This document shows, piece by piece, positions 1 through 6,656 of a DNA stretch of 64,000 bases. Both the position numbers and the translations under genes were made by a program. Every line of letters begins with the position of its first letter. Within the stretch, counting starts at the first letter, position 1. The DNA comes from JALHOP01 sp964484195 (GTDB lineage Bacteria > Myxococcota > XYA12-FULL-58-9 > JALHOP01): assembly GCA_964484195.1 (NCBI GenBank), contig CAZAER010000017.1:39864-103863 (forward strand), written 5' to 3'. The notes beneath the pieces are model-generated. The model made no database searches, was not told the DNA's origin, and saw nothing but the letters and a program-made list of their open reading frames with translations.

Positions 1-1424
1 ACGCGCTCAAGGAGGCGACGCACATGGTGCGTCGCATCGAATCGACGAGCGTCACGAAGAAGCCGCCGCCGCCGTTCACGACGGCTGCACTTCTCGGCGA
101 GGCGAACGCTCTGGGCGCGTCACCCGAGAAGGTGACGGCCGCCGCCCAGGCGCTCTTTGAGAAGGGACTCGTCACATACATTCGAACGGATTCCGTTTCG
201 CTCGCGCCGGAGGCAATCAGCGCGATCCGCGCGTATCTCGCGAAACACCACCCGAAATTGCTGCCGCCAACCGAGGTGAAGCGGAGCGAAGGCGCCCATG
301 CACAAGGCGCCCACGAAGCCATCCGGCCGACCGCGATAGACCTTCGCACGCCGGTAGAAATCTCGGCCATCGAGCGCAAACTGTACGAGCACATTTGGCT
401 GCGCGCGCTGGCGTCGCAAGCGTCGCCAGCGGTGTCTGACCGCAGCGTTGTGCACATCACAACGACGTCAGGCCATGCACTTGTCGCACGTGGAATGGTG
501 CCGCGCGAGCGTGGCTACTTGGAGCTGCTCCGTGAGGAGGCGAGCGCCGACGACGACACTGGGGGACGGCTTCCACCGCTGCGCGAGACACAAGTCGTGC
601 ACCCCGAACGGGTGCACGGCAAGACGGACACCACAAAGCCGCCGCCGCGTTTTTCCGTGAAGACGCTCATCCGTTACCTGGAACGGAAGGGCATCGGCCG
701 ACCGTCGACGTACAACACGCTCATCTCAACGCTGGTTGCGCGCGGCTACGTCGCCCAGCGCAACGCGTTTCTTGTTCCCGAGCGGCACGGGCTCGTTTGC
801 GACGAGCTCATGCGCGCCGGCTTCGACCAAATCGCGCAGGAGCAGTTCACGGCGATCACCGAACGGAGCCTCGACAAGATCGCGAGCGGTGCGCTGCGGC
901 GCGATGTCTTCCTACGCGGGTTTTGGCAGGGCCTCGAAGGCTTGCTCACAAGGTCCACGGCGGCGTTCGACGCGTTCGCGGACGCAAACCCCGAGCTCGA
1001 CCGCACGCGCGAGATCCCGCACGGCACGCCGTGCCCCGCGTGCGGGAAACCCATGCTCAGGCGCCGCGGCCCGAGTGGCGCCTACGCCAAATGTACTGGG
1101 TGCGCCAAGACACTCGACTTGAACCCGCCTGTCATCGTGACTCGGCCATGTTCATCGTGCGGCGGCGCGGTTCAGGAGAAGCGCTACCGCAAAGACAACA
1201 AAGCGAAGCGTCTCTTTGTGTGCGCATCGTGTGGATGGCGCTCGTCCGAACCCCCGCCCAAGGTTGCGGCAAGGCCGTGCCCGACGTGCGATGCGGCACT
1301 TTGGGCGCGTGGAAAGAAGGACGATCGATTCTGGGGATGCTCGCGTTACCCGGACTGCCGCGGCCGCCTGCGGTGGGGTGCCTCTAAGGCAAAGCGCGCG
1401 GCGCGTAAGCCCGCGCAGGGCTAG
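1..1424 (+). CDS. topA: DNA topoisomerase I, C-terminal part (5' end outside window)
   Basis: Type IA topoisomerase, which relaxes negative supercoils by single-strand passage. The frame is open to the window edge (codons start at base 3, reading ALKEATH before the first in-window Met at 24), so the true start lies upstream. The active-site tyrosine is in the motif LVTYIRTDS (Tyr at about base 177), followed by the conserved SEGAHAQGAHEAIRPT and GIGRPSTYN segments of the family. The C-terminus carries three zinc ribbons with paired cysteines: CPACG...CTGC, CSSCG...CASC and CPTCD...CSRYPDC. The gene ends in a Lys/Arg-rich tail. Nothing in the visible part looks broken. A short second copy of the active-site motif follows just after the stop (see the relic at 1431-1478). 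Confidence 0.95.
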   Translation, partial: ALKEATHMVRRIESTSVTKKPPPPFTTAALLGEANALGASPEKVTAAAQALFEKGLVTYIRTDSVSLAPEAISAIRAYLAKHHPKLLPPTEVKRSEGAHAQGAHEAIRPTAIDLRTPVEISAIERKLYEHIWLRALASQASPAVSDRSVVHITTTSGHALVARGMVPRERGYLELLREEASADDDTGGRLPPLRETQVVHPERVHGKTDTTKPPPRFSVKTLIRYLERKGIGRPSTYNTLISTLVARGYVAQRNAFLVPERHGLVCDELMRAGFDQIAQEQFTAITERSLDKIASGALRRDVFLRGFWQGLEGLLTRSTAAFDAFADANPELDRTREIPHGTPCPACGKPMLRRRGPSGAYAKCTGCAKTLDLNPPVIVTRPCSSCGGAVQEKRYRKDNKAKRLFVCASCGWRSSEPPPKVAARPCPTCDAALWARGKKDDRFWGCSRYPDCRGRLRWGASKAKRAARKPAQG

Positions 1425-1430
1425 AGTCAT

Positions 1431-1478
1431 CGGGACTTACGTCCGCACGGATCCTGTCGCACTCGCGCCGGAAGCGGC
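1431..1478 (+). pseudogene. Relic of a topoisomerase IA active-site segment
   Basis: Seven bases after the topA stop, a 16-codon stretch reads TYVRTDPVALAPEAAAR, nearly matching the active-site segment of the intact gene (TYIRTDSVSLAPEAIS at about 171-220). There is no start codon and the frame closes soon after. DNA identity is partial, so this looks like the remnant of a diverged second topA-like gene or an old duplication. It is unlikely to be expressed. Confidence 0.5.
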
Positions 1479-1582
1479 CGCCAGGAAGTCCGATCAATGT
1501 CCGGCGTGAGGCAGTCTCGCGCAGACACCACCCAGAGAGATGATGTTCTTAGCGCAGGACACGGCCTGAAAGGGGGCGTTTT

Positions 1583-1629
1583 TGCGATAGGATATCTCTT
1601 AAACTTGCCGACGTGATATTTCTATCGCA
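1583..1629. promoter_or_regulatory. Inverted-repeat operator upstream of abiE
   Basis: The left arm tgcgataggatatc (1583-1596) and right arm gatatttctatcgca (1615-1629) form an imperfect inverted repeat with an exact 8-bp outer arm (TGCGATAG/CTATCGCA). The right arm lies inside the promoter spacer. AbiEi antitoxins of the studied systems bind inverted repeats ahead of their operon and repress it; that this site does so is inferred from position. Confidence 0.6.
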
Positions 1630-1633
1630 TAAT
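1605..1633 (+). promoter_or_regulatory. Sigma70-type promoter of abiE operon
   Basis: TTGCCG at 1605-1610 and CATAAT at 1628-1633 are separated by 17 bp, a good match to -35/-10 spacing in otherwise GC-rich DNA. The predicted transcription start (about 1640) is only a few bases before the GTG at 1645, so the mRNA would be leaderless or nearly so. The operator repeat overlaps both the spacer and the -10. Confidence 0.55.
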
Positions 1634-1644
1634 ACACCCTCGCA

Positions 1645-2499
1645 GTGGGCAAGATGCAGACGAACAATCACGAGAGACTGGGACCACAGAAGACGCTCGG
1701 CCCCCAGGCGGCCAGGCTCCTCGCCGAGCTCCACGAGAAGCGGCGGACCCTCTTCACGGTCGGCGACGTCCAGGAGATCACCGGCCTCGGCTCCAAGTCC
1801 ACGCGGAACTTCGTCGGCAAGCTCGTCCAGCGCGGGGTGGCGACTCGCCTCAAACCGGGCCTGTTCATCTTGGTTCCATTCGAGCTCGGCCGGGAGCGCG
1901 AGTACCTCGGCAACCCATACCTGGTCGCGCGCTCGCTCGCGGGCGGGCGTGACTACTACCTCTCGCACGCCTCGGCCATGGACGCGCACCGGATGGTCAC
2001 CCAGCCACAGCTCGTGGTTTACGTGACAAGCCCTCTCCCACTTAGAGGAAGGACCATCCTCGGCACCGAGTTCCGCTTCGTTCGCTGCAAGCCCGAGCAC
2101 CTGTTCGGCGTCGGCGAGCACTGGGTCGACAAGACCGAGAAGGTCTTCGTCAGCGACCTGGAGCGCACGGTCATCGATGGCCTCAAACAGCCCGAGTACT
2201 GCGGTGGCATCGTCGAGGTGGCCAAGGGCTACTGGATGCGACGGGCCGACATGAATGTCGGGCGGCTTGTCGACTACGCCCTCCAGCTCGACGTCGGCGC
2301 GGTCATTCGCCGACTGGGCTTCCTGCTCGAGGCGAGCGGCGTCGATGCTCCGGCCGAGCTGGAACGGTTGCGCGCGCGGCTTACCGCGACGTATCAGCTC
2401 TTCGATCCCACGCTCCCGGCCGAGGGCCGGCGCGTGGCCCGCTGGCGGCTCCGGCTCAACGTGAGTCCGGAAGAGCTCGAAGCTGTTCGGAGCACGTGA
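1645..2499 (+). CDS. abiEi: AbiEi-type antitoxin / transcriptional repressor
   Basis: 284-residue protein. The N-terminal winged-helix region (about 20-75, VGDVQEITGLGSKSTRNFVGKLVQRG) is followed by KPGLFILVPFE, the DYYLSH.SAMDAH segment and a later VSDLERTVIDGL stretch, all typical of AbiEi. AbiEi neutralises its cognate nucleotidyltransferase without binding it (type IV system) and represses its own operon. The start is GTG at 1645, with ATG at 1654 as an alternative; the promoter position favours a leaderless transcript. The toxin gene begins 4 nt after the stop. Function is known for the family and inferred here. Confidence 0.85.
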   Translation: MGKMQTNNHERLGPQKTLGPQAARLLAELHEKRRTLFTVGDVQEITGLGSKSTRNFVGKLVQRGVATRLKPGLFILVPFELGREREYLGNPYLVARSLAGGRDYYLSHASAMDAHRMVTQPQLVVYVTSPLPLRGRTILGTEFRFVRCKPEHLFGVGEHWVDKTEKVFVSDLERTVIDGLKQPEYCGGIVEVAKGYWMRRADMNVGRLVDYALQLDVGAVIRRLGFLLEASGVDAPAELERLRARLTATYQLFDPTLPAEGRRVARWRLRLNVSPEELEAVRST

Positions 2500-2503
2500 G
2501 CCA

Positions 2504-3343
2504 ATGATCCCACAGCGCAACCTCTCCCTCCTGTCCAACCGGCTCGCGCGTGAAGGCGGCCGAAGAATCCCCGAGGCCGTTCTCGAACGGGACTACTGCC
2601 TGGCCTGGTTCCTGGTGGGCCTCTCGCGGGTGCCGCTGCGCGAGCGGCTCGCGTTCAAGGGCGGAACGGCCATTAAGCGCTGCTACTTCGGCGACTACCG
2701 CTTCTCCGAAGATCTCGACTTCACCCTCACGGAGGAGGTCCCCTTCGAGACCCTCCGCGCCGAGCTCGAGCCCGTCTTCAAGGAGGTGCAGCGCGCCTCC
2801 GGCATCGTGTTCCGTTTCGAGCGGGAGGACCGCCAGGGTCATGTCAACAGCCACACGTTCTACCTGGCCTACGAGGGGCCGCTCCCGGCGCGCACGGCCA
2901 GCCAAGTGAAGGTCGACGTCACAATTCGCGAGCGCCTGGTGCTCCCGCTCGTCGAGCGGCCCGTCGTCCGCGGCTACAAGGAGTACGAGGACCTGCCGGA
3001 CGGGGCGACCGTGCGTGCGTATTCGCTCGATGAGATCTCTGTGGAGAAGGTCGTGGCGCTCGGTGACCGCGCACGCAACGAGCCTCGCGACCTCTACGAC
3101 ATCTGGCACCTCACGACCGAAGGGCATGTGAACCTCGACCACCTGAAGGCCGAATTGGAGCAGAAGCTCGAGTTCCGAGGCAGAACCCTCGCGTTGCTCG
3201 GCGCGGAGTTTCAGAAGAAGGAGGCCCGCCTGAAGAAGCTCTGGAGCGCGCGCCTCGCTGCCCAGATGGCCGAGCTACCCGAATTCGATGGCGTGTTCCG
3301 CGCCGTGCATCGAAGCCTGCGGCAGGCTGGTTTGGCTGGGTGA
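2504..3343 (+). CDS. abiEii: AbiEii nucleotidyltransferase toxin
   Basis: 279 residues. The nucleotidyltransferase signature is plain: FKGGTAIKRCYF (about 51-62) then RFSEDLDFTL (66-75), supplying the GGT loop and catalytic acidic residues. Further on, DEISVEKVVAL and EPRDLYDIWHL are the conserved Lys and Asp segments of AbiEii/AbiGii. The protein transfers nucleotides to tRNA or other acceptors and stops growth; in some hosts it aborts phage infection. It is downstream of and tightly linked to its antitoxin (4-nt gap), so they form one operon. Length and motifs are complete, so the toxin is probably active. Confidence 0.88.
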   Translation: MIPQRNLSLLSNRLAREGGRRIPEAVLERDYCLAWFLVGLSRVPLRERLAFKGGTAIKRCYFGDYRFSEDLDFTLTEEVPFETLRAELEPVFKEVQRASGIVFRFEREDRQGHVNSHTFYLAYEGPLPARTASQVKVDVTIRERLVLPLVERPVVRGYKEYEDLPDGATVRAYSLDEISVEKVVALGDRARNEPRDLYDIWHLTTEGHVNLDHLKAELEQKLEFRGRTLALLGAEFQKKEARLKKLWSARLAAQMAELPEFDGVFRAVHRSLRQAGLAG

Positions 3344-3417
3344 AAACGAGCGCGCGGCCAGTGCGCTCATCTTGCACCGCCATTACGGCCCTGTTGCACT
3401 ACGATGCTTCGTGTTCG

Positions 3418-4149
3418 CTAAGGAAGACTAAAGTCTTGCTCTGCGATCTTCACGCCCGGCGTGAAGTCGGAAAACGTTCCGATGAGGGTCAGCGCGTAGG
3501 CGGGCTCATTCAGAGTCTCCGCAATGCACAACCCCCCGGTCCCGATGCTGAAGCTCGTCCCCGATGCGAAGACCTCCGCGGCGCCGGTGCGCGCCCAAGC
3601 GTTACCGTACTGCGGGTCTAGTGCCAGCGGAGCGGTTTCTACGGACACCCCCGCATCCGTGAGTTGGTTCGTCGTGTAATGCGGCGTGCCGGTGCAACCA
3701 CCAACTGCGGCGGGATAGACGAACGCGCCTCTCGTTTTTCTCGCCTGGGTGGAGTCGAGCGCGGTTTCAATCAGCCGACTCGACAGACTGCTGAGGAAGA
3801 GCACCGAGGTGCTCTCGGGGTCGTAGCTGATCAGACGTCCGAGCAGATGGTCCGCCCCGTCAAAGACGTAGAGCGCCTCCCCGCGCTGCGCCTCTAGGTA
3901 ATTCGTCACACTCGTGACGTTCTGCGTCGCGGCGGTGACTTGCGACTGCAGGGTCGCGAGCGTGTCCTGCAGGCCTGTCCCGACGTTGTTCTCGAGCGTC
4001 GTCACCCGCCCGTCGAGGTTCGCCGCGGTGAGCGCGGCGACCTGCCCCTCGAGCCGTTCAATGCGCGCCCGCGCATCGCTGTCGGTGTCATCACAGCCGG
4101 CGATGCATACCGCCAATACGAGCAAACCACGTAGACCACGTAGCTGCAT
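3418..4149 (-). CDS. Coiled-coil lipoprotein of unknown function
   Basis: I take the start at the second Met (4149), which gives MQLRGLRG followed by a hydrophobic stretch and lipobox IAGC with Cys19; the longer frame begins at 4161. After the lipid anchor comes a heptad-like segment (about 30-85, RIERLEGQVAALTAAN) that should form a coiled coil, then a globular domain with two cysteines (GGCTGT, GGLCIAET) that could pair. I do not recognise the globular part. It is transcribed toward the abiE operon and away from ardC. Probably an exported, outer-membrane-attached protein. Confidence 0.75.
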   Translation of the reverse strand: MQLRGLRGLLVLAVCIAGCDDTDSDARARIERLEGQVAALTAANLDGRVTTLENNVGTGLQDTLATLQSQVTAATQNVTSVTNYLEAQRGEALYVFDGADHLLGRLISYDPESTSVLFLSSLSSRLIETALDSTQARKTRGAFVYPAAVGGCTGTPHYTTNQLTDAGVSVETAPLALDPQYGNAWARTGAAEVFASGTSFSIGTGGLCIAETLNEPAYALTLIGTFSDFTPGVKIAEQDFSLP

Positions 4150-4161
4150 TAAACCCTCCAT

Positions 4162-4502
4162 TCCCGTCCTCTTCTGATCGCCTTAGATGCCGATGTCCAC
4201 CGCAAAGTTCCTGTCGCTTGCGCACTCCATGCTTGAAGAGGCTTGCGCCTCTGCCCGCAGTCCCAGCCGCACAGACCGGAGAGCCTTACGACATCCGACT
4301 GTGTCTGTGTGATCGCTTCGGGGCTTCGCGTGCGATGCCGTTGCGTGCTTCTTCGCGGGGTCGCCGGTTGTTGTGCGCTCGTGGTCCATCCGCGCTGACG
4401 TGCAACTCGTGCGCGCCGTTGTTTGCTTCGTCGTCGGCGGAGGTGGGGTGCGGCGTCATCGCGACCGACGGCGGCCAGCGCGCTCGTCGCTCTTGACGGC
4501 TT
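4162..4502. other. Intergenic stretch without a recognised gene
   Basis: No reading frame here shows a domain, plausible start or codon pattern. It separates the divergent lipoprotein gene and the ardC unit, so it should hold promoters for both; I could not pick out a convincing -35/-10 pair. Confidence 0.5.
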
Positions 4503-4586
4503 TGCGTGGCGGGCCCGTGCGGGTCGGCACTGGCGCTTCACAACACCAAGCGCGTGCCGACGCTCGCACGGGCAAGCCGCCACGCA
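4503..4586. repeat. 84-nt bulged hairpin upstream of ardC
   Basis: An interrupted inverted repeat with 33 bp of perfect pairing and only bulges: 4503-4512 with 4577-4586, 4513-4521 with 4565-4573, 4523-4530 with 4554-4561, and 4533-4538 with 4548-4553, closing a 9-nt loop (4539-4547). The bulges are AAG at 4574-4576, G against GCT at 4522/4562-4564, and TG at 4531-4532. It ends 126 nt before the ardC start. Such structures can act as single-stranded promoters, origins or RNA elements; the role here is unknown. Confidence 0.7.
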
Positions 4587-4712
4587 GGCGCCTGGACGCT
4601 CGGATCACGCTGGTCGCCATCTTCTCCTCGGGTTTGCGCGAGAGACGCGCTCAAGGGCCGCCCGGCGTCGGCGAGGCGGCCTTTCGCCGCGCAAACCCAA
4701 CGGAGATTCGCG

Positions 4713-5633
4713 ATGACAGCACTGACCACCACCATCACCACCACCGACGACAACGCCGCGCACTCGAAGCAGCGAGTGGGCGAAAGCCGCAGCGTCTATG
4801 CAATCGTTACCGAGCGCATCCTTGCAGCACTCGCGGCCGGAACGGTCCCGTGGCGTAAGCCGTGGCAGGCCGCAGCAGCAAACTACGTCACGAAGCGAGA
4901 GTATCGCGGTATCAACGCGTTTCTCCTGGGACTCGCCCCGTACGCGTCGCGTTACTGGCTCACGCTCCGTCAGGCTAACAAGCTCGGCGCTACTATCCGC
5001 AAAGGCGAACAGAGCTCGATCGTCGTGTTCTGGAAATGGGTTCAACGCAAGGACTCGGACGACCAGAACGACACGATCCCGGTGCTCCGCTATTACCGCG
5101 TGTTCAATGTCATGCAGTGCGAGGGCCTTGTGCTCAGCGAGGCGCCGCAACACTTCGTCGTGCTGAATGCGGCGAAGTCGGCGGGCCGGGTGGTTGAGGA
5201 GATGAAAGATCCGCCTCGGGTTCGCATCGGTGGAAACGCGGCCTACTACACTCGCGAGCTGGACACCGTGACCGTGCCAAACCCGCACACCTTCGAGCAG
5301 CCCGAGCGGTTTGCGTCGACGCTGTTTCACGAGCTGACCCACGCGACGGGGCACGCGAAGCGCCTCAATCGCCCTGACCTCATCGATGCGAAGCACTTCG
5401 GTGATCAGTGCTACTCGCGCGAAGAGCTTGTAGCCGAGATGGGCGCAGCGTTCCTTGCAGCGCATACCGGTATCGCGCATGTGACCGAGCCCGCATCGGC
5501 GGCGTACCTTGCCGGGTGGCTCAAGGTTCTCCGCGCCGACCACCGCCTCGTGGTGACGGCCGCGGCGCAAGCCCAGCGGGCAGCAGACTACATTCTCGGC
5601 CGCACGTTCGACGACGCAGACGAGGAGGAGTAG
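4713..5633 (+). CDS. ardC: ArdC-like antirestriction protein (ssDNA-binding domain + zincin)
   Basis: 306 residues from ATG 4713, chosen because ACGGAG sits 7-8 nt upstream; the longer open frame has no such site. The N-terminal domain (about 25-145) has VYAIVTERILAAL..GTVPWRKPW and YRGINAFLL, the ssDNA-binding ArdC_N pattern, and the C-terminal domain is a zinc metallopeptidase with HELTHATGH (about 206-214) and a downstream EELVAEMGAAF glutamate. ArdC proteins protect incoming conjugative DNA from restriction. The gene stands alone with a terminator behind it and a structured element in front. It normally marks plasmid or integrative-element DNA, so this segment was probably acquired by transfer. 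Confidence 0.88.
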   Translation: MTALTTTITTTDDNAAHSKQRVGESRSVYAIVTERILAALAAGTVPWRKPWQAAAANYVTKREYRGINAFLLGLAPYASRYWLTLRQANKLGATIRKGEQSSIVVFWKWVQRKDSDDQNDTIPVLRYYRVFNVMQCEGLVLSEAPQHFVVLNAAKSAGRVVEEMKDPPRVRIGGNAAYYTRELDTVTVPNPHTFEQPERFASTLFHELTHATGHAKRLNRPDLIDAKHFGDQCYSREELVAEMGAAFLAAHTGIAHVTEPASAAYLAGWLKVLRADHRLVVTAAAQAQRAADYILGRTFDDADEEE

Positions 5634-5642
5634 GGCGCCTTC

Positions 5643-5674
5643 GGGCGATCGCCACGCGGCGGTCGCCCGCTTTT
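5643..5674 (+). terminator. Rho-independent terminator of ardC
   Basis: Arms 5643-5653 and 5658-5668 pair over 11 bp with one G-T pair, the loop is ACGC, and GCTTTT follows. It begins 10 nt after the ardC stop. Confidence 0.8.
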
Positions 5675-5739
5675 CGACAGCCTCAGCGCGTCACGCGTCG
5701 AGGCTGCGCTTTAATGGCCACCCATTCGTTGAGACACTT

Positions 5740-6035
5740 GGACGCATGCACAACCTAAACAGCCCCCTAATGGGTCTGTTTGCTATGGCGAACCGTTTGT
5801 TGTTGCGGACAAATGAGCTCCCACCCCCTCGACGCCGAGGGGGCCGCGCCCACCACGCATTCGAGCCAGTCAGCGGTCGGCGCTTTGGAGCTGCTGAGAA
5901 CGTCGTACACATACGAGGAGGACCCACAGCCGTTTCAGCGAACTCGTAGACGTTCATCTCGAGCGCAGCGAGGCGCGCTTTCAGATTCGTGGCGGTGGTC
6001 GTTTTTGAGTCGTACCGACGCGCCATGTTGTCCCC
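5740..6035 (-). pseudogene. Possible decayed helix-turn-helix regulator
   Basis: From ATG at about 6034 the minus strand reads MARRYDSK..TNLKARLAALEMNVYEFAE, and after a one-base frame change continues SYVYDVLSSSKAPTADWLE, a pattern like the second half of an XRE-type HTH domain. The two pieces lie in different frames and no complete domain results. I treat it as a probable relic; a chance match is possible. The direct repeat TGCATAT at 6128-6134 and 6136-6142 lies upstream of it. Confidence 0.3.
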
Positions 6036-6126
6036 CCGAGCGGCGAATGACGGCATAGCCATGTTGCCCAGGTCGACACCACAGCAAGGCGACGACGCCA
6101 ACACCTCTCGCTGAATGTTGCGCCTA

Positions 6127-6142
6127 ATGCATATTTGCATAT
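6127..6142. promoter_or_regulatory. AT-rich repeat, possible operator
   Basis: TGCATAT occurs twice in a row (6128-6134, 6136-6142) and ATGCA/TGCAT forms a small dyad with spacer TATT (6127-6140). This is the most AT-rich spot in the neighbourhood and lies ahead of the HTH relic. The regulatory role is a guess. Confidence 0.3.
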
Positions 6143-6206
6143 CTTTGCTCATGGCCGACAAAAGAACCGATTTGCTGTGAGCGCGACACCCCTGAGAGGT
6201 CTGCGT

Positions 6207-6258
6207 ATTCCGGCCCAAGCCGATCACTGATTCCGGTCCCGGTCGAAGGCGATCACCG
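6207..6258. mobile_element. IS21-like terminal repeats, element otherwise absent
   Basis: Two adjacent imperfect repeats of the type ATTCCGG...AAGSCGATCACYG (6207-6229 and 6230-6258). Tandem units with CGATCAC and ATTCCGG are characteristic of IS21-family ends, where the IstA transposase binds. No istA or istB frame is present in the window, so this would be a solo end left after deletion. The match is from memory of the family and was not searched. Confidence 0.4.
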
Positions 6259-6656
6259 CTGAACGGATGATCGGTTAGGCCGTCGTCGCGAGCGGACACG
6301 CGCCGGGCAACAACCGCCAACGCGCTTGTCTTCACTATGGGAGGCGAGCGTGCCGGGCAGGCAGGCTGTCCATGCGCAAGCTGCGCTGTACTCTGTCTCC
6401 CGCACGGCCAGGCCGAATCAGCTTGAGGCAAAGCCGGCGGAGCATCTGTGCAAGCTCAGTGCGCAAGGGACCGAGCGGGGCCTCCAAAGCCCGCGGGCTC
6501 TGGCTCACTTGCCCTGCGCATGCACTGGGCGCGTTCACTCTGGCAGACTGGCAGCGGGAGCGCGTCTCGCGCGGATGCGACGTTCGTGCTGGGTGCGCAG
6601 GCCCGTCGCCTCAAGGTGGCCAGTGCGGCACGAGTAATTCCAAGGTAAACCATCGG
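6259..6656. other. Intergenic stretch ahead of the propeller-cytochrome gene
   Basis: Several frames are open by virtue of high GC but none has a domain or start worth calling. The open frame of the downstream gene extends back through here, yet the signal peptide only begins at 6657, so the upstream extension is probably not translated. Confidence 0.5.

Noticed and set aside
4503..4586. Integron attC site
   Set aside because: The hairpin lacks the terminal RYYYAAC/GTTRRRY boxes and no integrase or cassette array is near.
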